DNA from: Owenia fusiformis
Taxonomy: Eukaryota > Annelida > Polychaeta > Sabellida > Oweniidae
Length of the DNA: 64,000 nucleotides
NCBI GenBank assembly: GCA_903813345.2
Contig: CAIIXF020000004.1
Span: 27,715,486-27,779,485, forward strand
Direction of reading: 5' to 3'
In this document: in pieces, positions 43,701 through 52,669 of the stretch
How the letters are laid out: each line of letters starts with the position of its first letter
Numbering within the stretch: position 1 is the stretch's first letter
Notes under the pieces: generated by a model
Told to the model about the DNA's origin: nothing
The model's database searches: none
Seen by the model: the letters and a program-made list of their open reading frames with translations, nothing else
Position numbers and translations under genes: made by a program

Positions 43701-44564
43701 CCATCCCTTGCTGTATTTACTGGTCTTCTTCTTCTTCAGAGTTTTTTCGGCAGTGGCAAGTATCGCTTCACATATGCTGTTGTAATCCTGGTCAACACTA
43801 GAGGAATCTGTAATATTAGCAAGCAGAAAATTAGCTTTTTCAGTGCAAACTCTCTCAAATTCATACCAGTTTGCATTCTTGAAATCCCATTTTTCTATAA
43901 CAGGGTTTTCATCCTTCAAACCTATTTCAAACTCAATTAGAAAGTGGTCAGATCTTAGGTAGATTTCGCTTCTAACACACCAGTTGCTTATTTTGTTGCA
44001 TAGGTTACCTGAAGTAATTGTTAGGTCTATTATCTCGTCACCCCTTGTTGGAGACTTGTTGTTTGCCATGTATAATTGATTTGAATTGATATAGTTCAAG
44101 AGTATATCCCCCATTCTATTGTTTTTTGTACAGTGCCATGAGATGTGTTTGGCGTTAAAATCTCCTGTGAGGATTATGGGTAATGAGCCTTTTAAGGCAA
44201 TATCGACAATCTCGAGCAAGTTGATCATGCCATCGTGATCTTCAGGAGGAACATAGGCCGAACATAGTAAGAAACTGTGATTGCCATTGTACACATTGGT
44301 CCACACAGCCTCGATGTCTGGTCTGACCAGGTCCTTTCTTTCTATGAATTTAACATCCTTGGATATTACAATTGCAGTTCCTCCTCCTTGTCTGTTAGAT
44401 CTTGTTGATTTGACCCAATTCCAATGTTTGAGAATTTTGAATTTGGAAAAATCTGGGTGCCATATTTCAGATAAGCACAGAATTTTTGTGTCATTTGTAC
44501 ATAGTTTTTCAATATATTGAACTGAAGTGTTGACTGATCTAACATTGGCTTGGTTAATTCTCAT
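40737..44564 (-). CDS. LINE ORF2: endonuclease, reverse transcriptase, RNase H, zinc knuckle
   Basis: Intact from the likely ATG at 44564 (MRINQANVRS) to its stop at 40737. The open frame extends 35 codons further up to 44669. Endonuclease: QANVRSV (Asn), CLSEIWH (Glu), LTGDFNAKHISWH (Asp/Asn), LRSDHFLIEFE (SDH). RT: AYRPITLESILGKLYEHI, VTIDYDSCFERVWR (motif A Asp kept; the usual AFD is CFE), GLPQGAVVSPSLCN, and EYADDIILW (YADD). RNase H: VVFTDGSALGNPG, YIGEVRAIELAL, LFGDCQPAV and GHLDIKGNELADKHAKQA supply the D-E-D-D set. Near the C terminus, LCLDCNKPETIDHYLFKC is the CCHC element. The protein copies its own RNA into nicked chromosomal DNA. With no stop or shift over 1275 codons it looks recent. 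Many plus-strand frames over this interval are shadows. Confidence 0.93.
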   Translation of the reverse strand: MRINQANVRSVNTSVQYIEKLCTNDTKILCLSEIWHPDFSKFKILKHWNWVKSTRSNRQGGGTAIVISKDVKFIERKDLVRPDIEAVWTNVYNGNHSFLLCSAYVPPEDHDGMINLLEIVDIALKGSLPIILTGDFNAKHISWHCTKNNRMGDILLNYINSNQLYMANNKSPTRGDEIIDLTITSGNLCNKISNWCVRSEIYLRSDHFLIEFEIGLKDENPVIEKWDFKNANWYEFERVCTEKANFLLANITDSSSVDQDYNSICEAILATAEKTLKKKKTSKYSKGWWCPELTKKLKEVRKAKRNFNKRSDPNNWDKYSKLANEFTKMADLYKDQYWYNLFKQLDSKNTDKMWKVVKNYNKSGTTKPSVQPLIRKDGSFAITDSEIANEFLVKYGKEELSICNKNWQSQIEIGSKLAVNLEKLEISLPNYSSDCSIENKDLNIGELITAINKSNSLSAPDPREKIFYIFIKKAGMNFIKVILKLFQKCWKRGIMPLEFKIDPKNMIPKPSKPSYNVDGAYRPITLESILGKLYEHITCDRFVWFAETNNLFSEFQDSYRIYRSCNHTILRITQVVQQSWNKQETVIAVTIDYDSCFERVWRDGLIAKLYNNGVRGRLLCYISEYLNNRQYSLTVNKHTSELRTSTVGLPQGAVVSPSLCNAYTADALAGIKASHGEYADDIILWQSGKDHNIIEESLNEDLSKLQSWCETWNMSISLHKCKVIVFCPPGKTKPIVDIRLNNISLEVTESTKILGITLDQNLKFDEHILERQRKGFSALKQISNFTNTNTGCSQSVFCNLYKSLVQPNLEYGISIISTVTDKAISAYRSVHRQALLRATGCLQSTSTETLEVLTNTLPLDILLKARQAQELARIKLKTNSSPIHRELIQWTNNTTNEKKPTTFSILKSRLREFCRNTPLNNLEIEFSYSKEFNNFEELQVKREVNEFSRTKSAQRKRIADIINNCPDNKTVVFTDGSALGNPGPTGAAAIVYLQGLRGEPICLESPISCSSNNYIGEVRAIELALTYVDKTPLCRDILLFGDCQPAVISAFETCIPKNQIESINKIRNTCKNLTQKGIKVNYYWVPGHLDIKGNELADKHAKQAALNAKALSQDSRIVTKSEIYKQIHTSSKSKWQRQYNNSKKVGYIQRSIDSVGTRTLLGESNRKTFCITNQLLSGHTRLNSHIKKINPIHDTNLCLDCNKPETIDHYLFKCNKLQELREKVLHDAVCILLECEIIYTLDLKTLAGENQKLPNKINRKLNDLFRTFIIKSKRF

Positions 44565-45178
44565 TGTTAGTTGATTTGACAGGAGGAGGATTAGCAATAT
44601 TGTTTCTATGAACAAAAGAGGGACACTTTGGGTTGGATGCTTTATGGCCCCCCCCCACAGTTTGCACATTTGCTTGGTCTTTTGCAGGCTGTATATTCCT
44701 GGCTATCATCATGTGTGTTTCCGCAATTATGGCACTTTTTTATTGCTGTGCATGTATTGGCTATGTGATTGTACCTTTGACAATTGAAACACCTTGTAAC
44801 TCTGTTTTTAGCTGATATATGAACTTTTAAATTACAAGTCTTGTTGTCAATGATTATGTTTTTGCACAATAAATCATTAAGATCAGATCTACTGTTACAT
44901 GTGACACTGATAACTGGCATAGGCTTACCTGTGTCAGTATAAGTAAGTCTTCTCACTGTATTTGTGATCCCAGTTTGTGCTGTAATTAGTTCTTCGATTG
45001 TAGAGTCAGAGAATAGTGGGTTCACATTTTTCACTATGCACCTGTAGTTGGAGTTGGGCTCGTGTACATGGATGAGATTCCCTCTGTTGTTGAAGGCTTC
45101 CTCCGGCCAGCTTCCTAGGAGTTCTTCCTTATCTTCCTCCCTGCAATAATGAATTGCTATACGTACATACCCTGGCGT
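44554..45178 (-). pseudogene. LINE ORF1 (gag-like) with zinc knuckles, 5'-truncated and frameshifted
   Basis: Open on the minus strand from about 45175, with FNNRGNLIHVHEPNSN and VKNVNPLFSDSTIEELITAQ, through three cysteine knuckles: RCFNCQRYNHIANTC, KCHNCGNTH...C and KCANCGG. A run of ten C on the plus strand (44648-44657) moves the frame to TAA just inside the third knuckle. In the adjacent frame it continues with HKASNPKCP and a Pro/Ser-rich tail to TAA 44556-44554. The knuckles bind element RNA in related LINEs. One extra base in the G/C run is the simplest explanation and could be a sequencing error or a programmed shift site. Confidence 0.8.
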
Positions 45179-46672
45179 GAACTAAAGGAACTAAAATGCA
45201 CGAAATTTGCGAACGGACATTGTGTTTAGTTCGTATTTTAATTGAATGAGAGCACGTAGGCTATATCTTGCTTCTCTGATAAATGCCCATATGCCATTTA
45301 TTGCCTTTGTCTATGTCTATGTCAATAATCTGCAAGAGGCTAATAAGCCCATATAAAGCAGTTATATAATCTAATAGTGATAGAATTTGAATAGAATATA
45401 ATTTAAACCTTAACATTTAAAAATAAATCTATGGTTTACAACTCATTTTAAAATTGAAAGGAACCCGGGCTTCCTGGTTGGCCCCTGTACCCCCCTCGGA
45501 AGTCTCTTTATGTTGAAATACACTGGGCGACTGTCAGGCTACCGCGTTGACATCACCCCTCATGAGAGATTTTATGAGGATTGTTTAAAGTAGTATATTA
45601 GCGAGGGGGCCTATAATAGAAACAGGTTCGTCACTGAAGGGAGGGACCGGAATATGTATTTTAGAGATTCTGTAAATATGGCCGCTCTCGGACCCGGTGT
45701 AAAAGGGTAGGTGGTCCTATCAAATCTCCAATCTCCATTGATCAATATGGTGACCTAAATACAACTCTCTCCCTTATTATCTTATACACAATCATTCAGG
45801 GCCAGTAAGGGCCGTTCAGAAAGGGGACCATAATCCCCAGGACCATAATTTCTTTCACACCGGTGCTGAGTTCATTTTATTCCAAGCTCTAAGAATGGCA
45901 CCAGAGGTTGTCTAAATTCAAAAAAAAAATCTGGAGGAATGCAAGACTCAACTGAAATGCTCGTTCATTATAGCGGGCAGTAGAAGCAATCCGAGTAGGC
46001 TATACTATCGCATATTCATTATCCGGGTAATACGAATAGGCTAACTGTGGTCGCCTTTGTTTGTTTTCTAAATCAGTGTCGAGGTAGGTAATAGGTATGA
46101 AGTAAGCCTACTGCTACCGAAGCTCTCTTTTGAGAAGCAAAGTCGAACTAATGCAAAGGATAGTAGTAGCATCGCCAAAAAGTTTAATTCAGAGATCTTC
46201 GCATGAAATCTAATCCTCAGAAAACCTGAAGAAAGCTGATGATAATGATGATTTTCCCATATCATATAAAAGTAAACACAATAAAGCCAGTGAATGTGTA
46301 TAATTCATCGTATGTCAATGTAAGGTGATTTACGTAATCGTTTAAAATACTTAAATCAAAACGATGGCACAAATTCTGAGTGATAATGCGAACTGAAAAA
46401 CGTTCGTACTTTTGGCGTATTATGTTTTTGGCGAAGAATTTAAAGTTGTAAACAATTGCTCAACGGCATTATACCATTGGGCGATGCCATTAGTAAAACA
46501 GTATAGTACATACTTGTAATTCTGTCTGATGAGAATTAAATGCCGTTTACTTTGGTGACTCATGACGACTGTAAAGTTATCTCAAGTTATTACAGTACGA
46601 TTCCCTGATTGACCCGTTTTAACGCTATGTATTCTCCCGGGTGTATTCTTAACTAAATTCCCAAATCTTTCA
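45179..46672. other. No gene recognised; one possible first exon
   Basis: Mixed sequence with no long frame. ATG 45678 within AATATGGCCGCTCTCGGACC, followed within 30 bases by GGGTAGGTGG (donor-like), could be a very short first coding exon (MAALGPGVKG), but no partner exon was found. Frame 46068-46265 (minus) lacks motifs. Confidence 0.35.
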
Positions 46673-46850
46673 CTAAAAGTCCTACGCATCTGTTCGAAAT
46701 TGATCTAAACGCGTCGTTCTCTTCCAAAACGCCCCATTGGATCTATATACACCTTATCTATACACGTTTGTAGTCATAGACTCTGCGGGGCCTTTTGGAA
46801 GACAACGGGGCGTTTTGGTCAATTTCGAACAGTTGCGTAGGACTTTTTAA
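46673..46850. mobile_element. Small foldback element, about 178 bp
   Basis: AAAAGTCCTACGCA(T/A)CTGTTCG at the left and its complement CGAACAGTTGCGTAGGACTTTTT at the right form arms of about 65 bases, including CAAAACGCCCC / GGGGCGTTTTG. The interior is about 50 bases. Confidence 0.8.
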
Positions 46851-47417
46851 ATTGCTGCGTTTAATGTAATAAATATATTGATGCAGCGATGGAGGGTTGT
46901 AATGGGAGTCCTTGTGCAAAGTATAGGGGAGAATAATAAAAGAACTGGCGATATATCGAGGCTTTTGGTTGAAATCTGAAGATTGCATCTCCTCACATCT
47001 GAGGACAAAAACGCCGCTAAAACGAGGGACTTTGTAAACGAAAGGCAATGTCTCGACTGAAAGGTATTTCTGTGAAGGTTTTAACGGAACAAGTTTAAAG
47101 AAAAACGGTGTTGTTTGAGACTCACAATCATCGATTTTCCAAAGACAGGGTAGATTTGAAATTCAAATTAACGGTTTTGCGGCGTTTTGGTTTCGATACG
47201 CCCCGGAGAGTTAGTATCGCGTGATTCTTTGGAAATTTAAAAATTGGGAATTTTAGCTTTGAATACATTTGCATCCGATCAAAGGAAAACCATTTGGATT
47301 GATGTATCATCGAATGACATACATGTACCTATTATAAAGAAATACTATAATTTCATAAATTAGCATATTCATCATCGGTAACTTCATTTGGTCGAATAAG
47401 ACTTCACGAGACGGTAG
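46851..47417. other. No gene recognised
   Basis: Short minus-strand frames (46758-47048, 47128-47310) show no motif. GGCGTTTT motifs related to the neighbouring foldback recur near 47010 and 47185. Confidence 0.4.
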
Positions 47418-47558
47418 CAGGCCCGTAGCCAGGATTTGCCAAGGGGGGTTCACTTTTTGAAAAATTCCAGGGGGGTTCACTTGTGACAATTTTGGTCCTT
47501 TGGCCGGGAGGGGGGGGGGGGTTGCTCGAACCCATCTACCCCCCTGGCTACGGGCCTG
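47418..47558. mobile_element. 141-bp MITE with CAGGCCCGTAGCCAGG termini and 5-bp target duplication
   Basis: The left end CAGGCCCGTAGCCAGG is the exact complement of the right end CCTGGCTACGGGCCTG. GGTAG occurs directly before (47413-47417) and directly after (47559-47563), a clean 5-bp target-site duplication. The interior contains GGGGGGTTCAC twice and a run of 12 G. Related CGTAGCCAGG sequences occur within the foldback at 4972-5845. The CAGG start recalls hAT-like elements, although a 5-bp duplication is shorter than the 8 bp normal for hAT. Confidence 0.9.
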
Positions 47559-47937
47559 GGTAGTATCCAATAAGAACGCTCGTTTTCATCTCCGACTAGA
47601 GATTGAAAACCAAGACAAACCTTGTACGATCCATAATAGAATGGAGATCCGCATGATGATTTTTTCATGTTATTTTCATAATTGTAATTAGAATACAACG
47701 TTCAAATCAAAACTAATTTGTTCACGTTTTTTAAATAACATTTCTCAAAATTAATTTTTCGAGACTCAGGTAGAAACTAAGATTATTCTCATTTCAAAAA
47801 TAACAAAAATATTAAATTAAAGGCAACATCATATTTTTAATTCTTAATGAATTTGGACTGTCTCATCTTTAATCAGATATCTCATTCTTCAGAAAAATTA
47901 AAATTTTCAAGAAAAATTGGCATGATTTTGAAAAGAT
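47559..47937. other. No gene recognised
   Basis: AT-rich sequence. The frames 47477-47698 and 47500-47691 are antisense overlaps through the MITE. Confidence 0.45.
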
Positions 47938-48066
47938 TCCTTCTAACAGTTGACATGGAATCTATCCCTTCCTTCTTACAGTCGACATGGAATCTATCCC
48001 TTCCTTTTAACAATTGACATGGAATCTATCCCTTCCTTTTAACAATTGACATGGAATCTATCCCTT
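47938..48066. repeat. Minisatellite of about 32 bp, four copies
   Basis: GACATGGAATCTATCCCTTC recurs four times, linked by CTTTTAACAATT or CTTCTTACAGTC variants. Confidence 0.9.
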
Positions 48067-48289
48067 CTACATGTAGTTCCTTTATTGGTTAGTCCCGCGG
48101 AATGCACTTGGTTGACAACATATGGGGCAAAATATCATGAAAAAGTTTCAAGCCATCGTGACAATCCAAAACAATCCGAAACAAAATACATTTTGTAAAA
48201 ATATTTTTATGTAATTTTTGTAAACTTGCGCACAGCTTGAAGAAAGTGTCTTGTATAAAGGGAATCAAATAAATACTTTCAGCTCCCTA
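48067..48289. other. No gene recognised
   Basis: AT-rich spacer between two minisatellites. Confidence 0.5.
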
Positions 48290-50790
48290 CTTGTGCAATT
48301 GTTGAGTGCAAATAGTGGGTGTACGTGGTGAGTACAAGTGATGAGTGCAAGTGGTGAGTACAAGCAGTGAGTGCAGGTAATGAGTACAAGTGGTGAATGA
48401 AATTAGTGAACACAAGGGGAGTACAATGGTGGGTATAAGTAGTGAGTACAAGTAGTGAGTAAAAGTGGTTGGTGTAAGTGGTGAGTACAAGTAGTGAGTG
48501 CAGGTAATGAGTACAAGTGGTAAATGCAATTAGTGAACACAAGGGGAGTGCAATGGTGAGTATAAGTAGTGAGTACAAGCAGTGAGTAAAAGTGGTGGGT
48601 GCAAGTGGTGAGTACAAGTAGTGAGTGCAGGTAATGAGTACAAGTGGTGAATGAAACTAGTGAACACAATGGGAGTACAATGGTGAGTATAAGTAGTGAG
48701 TACAAGTAGTGAGTAAAAGTGGTTGGTGTAAGTGGTGAGTACAAGTAGTGAGTGCAGGTAATGAGTACAAGTGGTAAATGCAATTAGTGAACACAAGGGG
48801 AGTGCAATGGTGAGTATAAGTAGTGAGTACAAGCAGTGAGTAAAAGTGGTGGGTGCAAGTGGTGAGTACAAGTAGTGAGTGCAGGTAATGAGTACAAGTG
48901 GTGAATGAAACTAGTGAACACAATGGGAGTACAATGGTGAGTATAAGTAGTGGAGTGCAGGTAATGAGTATAAGTAGTTAGTTAACACAAGGGGGAGTAC
49001 AATGGTGAGTATAAGTAATGAGTTCAACTAGTGATTAAACGTGATCAGTGCAGGTAATGAGTACAAATGGTGAATGCAACTAGTGAACACAAGGGGGAGT
49101 GCAGTGGTGAGTATAAATAGTGAGTACAAGTAGTGAGTAAAAGTGTTGGGTGCAAGTGGTGAGTATAAGTAGTGAGTGCAGGGAATGCGTCGTATAAATG
49201 GTGAACGCAATCAGTGAACACAAGGGGGAGTGCAATCGTGAGTATAAGTAGTGAGTACAAGTGGTGAGTGCAAGAAATGAGTCCAAGTGGTGAGTACAAG
49301 TAGTGAGTTCAGGCAATGAGTACAAATGGTGAATGCAATTACTGAACACAAGGGGGAGTGCAATGGTGAGTATAAGTAGTGAGTACAAGTAGTGAGTAAA
49401 AGTGGTGGGTGTAAGTGGTAAGTACAAGCAGTGAGTGCAGCTATTGAGTACAAATGGTGAATGCAATTAGTCAACACAAGGGGGAGTGCAATGGTGAGTA
49501 TAAGTAGTGAGTACAAGTGCTGAGTGCAAGAAATGAGTCCAAGTGGTGAGTACAAGTAGTGAGTTCAGGCAATGCGTACAAATGGTGAATGCAATTACTG
49601 AACACAAGGGGGAGTGCAATGGTGAGTATAAGAAGGGAGTACAAGTAGTGAGTAAAAGTGGTGGGTGCAAGTGGTGAGTACAAGTAGTGAGTGCAGGGAA
49701 TGCGTCGTATAAATGGTGAACGCAATCAGTGAACACTAGGGGGAGTGCAATGGTGAGTATAAGTAGTGAGTACAAGTGGTGAGTGCAAGAAATGAGTACA
49801 AGTAGTGAGTTCAGGCAAGGATTACAAATGGTGAATGCAATTAGTTAACACAAGGGGGAGTGCAATGGTGAGTATAAGTAGTGAGTACAAGCAGTGAGTA
49901 AAAGTGGTTGGTGCAAGTGGTGAGTACAAGTAGTGAGTGCAGGCAAGGAGTACAAATGGTGAATGCAATTAGTGAACACAAGGGGATGTGCAATGGTGAG
50001 CATAAGTAGTGAGTACAAGCAGTGAGTAAAAGTGGTGGGTGCAAGTGGTGAGTACAAGTAGTGAGTGCAGGCAAGGAGTACAAATGGTGAATGCAATTAG
50101 TGAACACAAGGGGAGTGCAATGGTGAGTATAAGTAGTGAGTACAAGCAGTGAGTAAAAGTGGTAGGTGCAAGTCGTGAGTACAAGTAGTGAGTTCAGGCA
50201 AGGATTACAAATGGTGAATGCAATAAGTTAACACAAGGGGGAGTGCAATGGTGAGTATAAGTAGTGAGTACAAGCAGTGAGTAAAAGTGGTTGGTGCAAG
50301 TGGTGAGTACAAGTAGTGAGTGCAGGCAAGGAGTACAAATGGTGAATGCAATTAGTGAACACAAGGGGATGTGCAATGGTGAGTATAAGTAGTGAGTACA
50401 AGCAGTGAGTAAAAGTGGCGGGTGCAAGTGGTGAGTACAAGTAGTGAGTGCAGGCAAGGAGTACAAATGGTGAATGCAATTAGTGAACACAAGGGGAGTG
50501 CAACGGTGAGTATAAGTAGTGAGTACAAGCAGTGAGTAAAAGTGGTGGGTGCAAGTCGTGAGTACAAGTAGTGAGTGCAGACAATGAGCACAAATGGTGA
50601 ATGAAATTAGTGTACACAAGGGGAGTGCAATTGTGAGTATAAGTAGTGAGAACAAGTAGTGAGTAAAAGTGGTGGGTCCAAGGTGAGTACAAGTAGTGAG
50701 TGCAGGTAATGAGCACAAATGGTGAATGCAATTAGTGAACACAAGGGGAGTGCAATGGTGAGTAAAGGTAGTGAGTACAAGAAAAGTAAT
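48290..50790. repeat. 2.5-kb minisatellite: 127-bp higher-order units of 13-bp subunits
   Basis: The basic unit is AGTACAAGTAGTG-like (13 bp). Ten subunits (nine of 13, one of 10) make a 127-bp monomer marked by AACACAAGGGGAG; markers at 48411 and 48538 are 127 apart. About 19-20 monomers are present, with a disturbed zone near 48950-49080 and variants carrying GGGGG or CGTCGTATAAATGG. The minus strand lacks stops in all three frames, and 127 leaves remainder 1 on division by 3, so every frame encodes the same YSLLVLTTCTHH-type peptide in rotation. The many overlapping minus-strand ORFs are therefore artefacts. Each full monomer contains five GTGAGT, a consensus 5' splice-site hexamer, on the plus strand. 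Confidence 0.95.
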
Positions 50791-51382
50791 GAATACCTGT
50801 GTAGTAAACCGCGCCATTTAGTGGCCAAAATATACAGTTTACTGTTTAAAATATGCTACTGTATGTATATGCGGAAATGGAAGGATAGTTTGAGAAAGTA
50901 CCTAAGTGGATAATGATAACTGGGAATTAATTGTGTAAGGGCTTAATTATGAAAAATGTAATGTCTTTTCATGACTATTTTCTATAAAACCCCATCCAAG
51001 GGTCGAGATAAAATTTTGATTCAAAGTTGGTATTGGGTCACGTGGTATCAATGTGATAGATCCATTTAAAGCTTATTGGACCATGCAGGAATGTCATTTT
51101 GTATGTCACGTGATTGATCCATATAAGACTTGTAGGACCATGTAGGGTAAGCTAAAGAAAGGCCCCTGACATCTGTCTAACAATTTTATCCGAACATTGT
51201 GAATATCATTCGGTATTTCTGCCCTCCATTATTGTACTGAGGTTTGCTGATTCGATTTGGCTTGTTTTGGAATCAATGTGACAATTTCACACTTCCAAGG
51301 AAATAATTTTGATCTACTTCTTACGAGGAGGATTCCCGAACCTCGTTAGGATTCATCCGAATTTTCTTACCTACATTGTCTA
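50791..51382. other. No gene; paired E-box segment
   Basis: Frame 50719-50913 starts in the minisatellite and is not supported. GTCACGTG occurs at 51037 and 51107, each followed by related ATAGATCCAT / TTGATCCATA and GGACCATG text, indicating an old duplication of about 70 bp. Confidence 0.4.
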
Positions 51383-51510
51383 CATGATCTTTCGCTATTG
51401 ACTCTATTTAGGTATAAATCGTCAGTAGTATCCAATATAGCTAAACTCCGATGGTGCAAGTGTATTTCAAAGTCACAGGTGTGTGGTTCGAATACCTCCC
51501 TCCTTTTTGG
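51383..51510 (+). repeat. SINE-like element with tRNA-Asp-like head, copy 1
   Basis: ATCGTCAGTAGTATCCAATA is followed about 45 bases later by GGTGTGTGGTTCGAATACCT, a B-box match (GGTTCGAATAC). The left part aligns with the CTCGTTAGTA start of tRNA-Asp and the spacing is close to that of a tRNA. It matches the copy at 52519-52640 over about 110 bases. The T stem and anticodon arm do not pair well, so this is a SINE or tRNA pseudogene. Confidence 0.55.
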
Positions 51511-52518
51511 CTCACACAGTGAGCTTATGGGATCGACCAGGCGTCCGTCCGTTGGTCCGTCCGTCCGTCAACATTGGCCGCACAAATTAAAACTGCTATT
51601 CAGATTGAGTCATATCCACAGTCATTTTATGCATATCCATAATGCCTATTTGACCTATCATCGCCATTTCCCAAGTTCGCCCGGTTTCCGAGAAATTGCT
51701 GATTTTGACGTCAAAAAGTCAAATTTTCTGTAAATACTAGACACTCTGTTGAAGTAGAACTTTCAAATAACTTGTAGTAGTTGCTGTATATGCAACTTAT
51801 GTCTTCTGAAGATTTCAAAGCTCTTGGAATTACAGTTTTTGGTGTTTACTCTATAAAATTTGACAAAAAGTAGGACTTCGTCATTTTCAGGAAATTCCTT
51901 ATGTATAAAGTCAATGGCAGGTTTTGTGATTGACAAGTTTCTCAAAGTTTGCCTTATACTTGCATTGATCATTTCTTGCAATGAATTACATCATAACTAG
52001 ATTTAAGCATTCCCTACATATTGCTCAATATATGTCAGCATCAAATTTTTACCGTTTTTGAGATATTTGACGTCAAAAAACAGTAAAAATAAGTTATTTT
52101 TCAACTTGCTTCAATTTGACCAATTTTTTTTTTGAAAATCATCTACAAGTTACCAGGAGTTAAAATCTGACATTAGCTTTAGGATTTGACCTTTACTTGA
52201 CCTTCAGTGACCTTTGAAAGGTCAAAAAAGTTGATTTTTCAAATTGATTTTTTGATGTAAATTTTGGTCAGCTTAATCACAAAAGACCTTACTGAGCTCT
52301 AAATAAGTAAAATTTTCAAGGTCAAAGGTCATCAAACTAGGTCACACAACTGTGCTGTCTAAGTTTCTCAAAGTTCGAGACTACAAATCCAAATCAATAT
52401 TTTTGTTTGAAAGTCAGGATATGCATTCCTCTGAAGGTTCCAAACTGTGTGAGCACAGGACCGTGGGTCCTATTTTTTATTTTATTGAATCCAACAATGT
52501 TCTTCAAAAAGTGCCGTT
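51511..52518. other. No gene; dispersed repeat with GTCCGTCC microsatellite and AGGTCA motifs
   Basis: CCGTCCGTTGGTCCGTCCGT lies at 51543-51568. From 52186 to 52345 several TGACCT / AGGTCA half-sites occur, including a perfect direct repeat AGGTCAAAGGTCA at 52319-52331. Frames here lack motifs. Confidence 0.5.
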
Positions 52519-52640
52519 ATGATCATCGCTTTTGACTTTATTTAGATACAGCTCGTCAGTAGTATCCAGTAAAGCTGAACGCCTATTGTGCCACTAAATT
52601 AGAAAGTCCCAAGTGTGTGGTTCGAATCCCTCCCTACTTT
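52519..52640 (+). repeat. SINE-like element with tRNA-Asp-like head, copy 2
   Basis: GCTCGTCAGTAGTATCCAGT followed by GTGTGTGGTTCGAATCCCTC gives A-box-like and consensus B-box (GGTTCGAATCC) positions. The element matches copy 1 upstream as far as ATGATC. A T-rich piece with TTCTTCAAAAAGTGCCGT occurs both before (52500) and after (52668) it, suggesting a duplicated tail. Confidence 0.6.
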
Positions 52641-52669
52641 TTTATTTTACCAAATTCAACAATTTTCTT

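Larger units (their letters stand above)
40661..45178 (-). mobile_element. LINE retrotransposon with RNase H (I-like), 5'-truncated, ORF2 intact
   Basis: Read on the minus strand the element has a gag-like ORF1 (45178 to 44554), an ORF2 of 1310 codons and a 3' A-rich tail seen as a T-rich run at 40661-40690 on the plus strand. The left limit is taken from the tail. The right limit is the point where ORF1 text (GYVRIAIHYCREEDKEELLG) is cut by a TAG near 45178, the usual sign of 5' truncation during target-primed reverse transcription. ORF1 and ORF2 overlap by 11 bases. Target duplications could not be identified. The domain set (EN, RT, RNase H, C-terminal CCHC) matches the I group of non-LTR elements; the exact clade is not certain. 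Confidence 0.9.

Noticed and set aside
40957-44520. Plus-strand ORFs up to 186 codons opposite the LINE
   Set aside because: Antisense shadows of the intact minus-strand ORF2, which has all catalytic motifs.
48290-50790. CRISPR array
   Set aside because: Repeats are contiguous 13-bp subunits with no unique spacers and the context is animal DNA; the pattern is a minisatellite.
48279-50828. Many long overlapping minus-strand ORFs encoding Thr/Leu/Tyr/His-rich repeats
   Set aside because: They all read the same 13/127-bp minisatellite in rotating frames and have no start context, domain or splice support; they are a by-product of a stop-free repeat strand.
52519-52640. Functional tRNA-Asp gene
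   Set aside because: Anticodon and T arms do not pair properly, and a second similar copy nearby with a T-rich tail points to a SINE or pseudogene.
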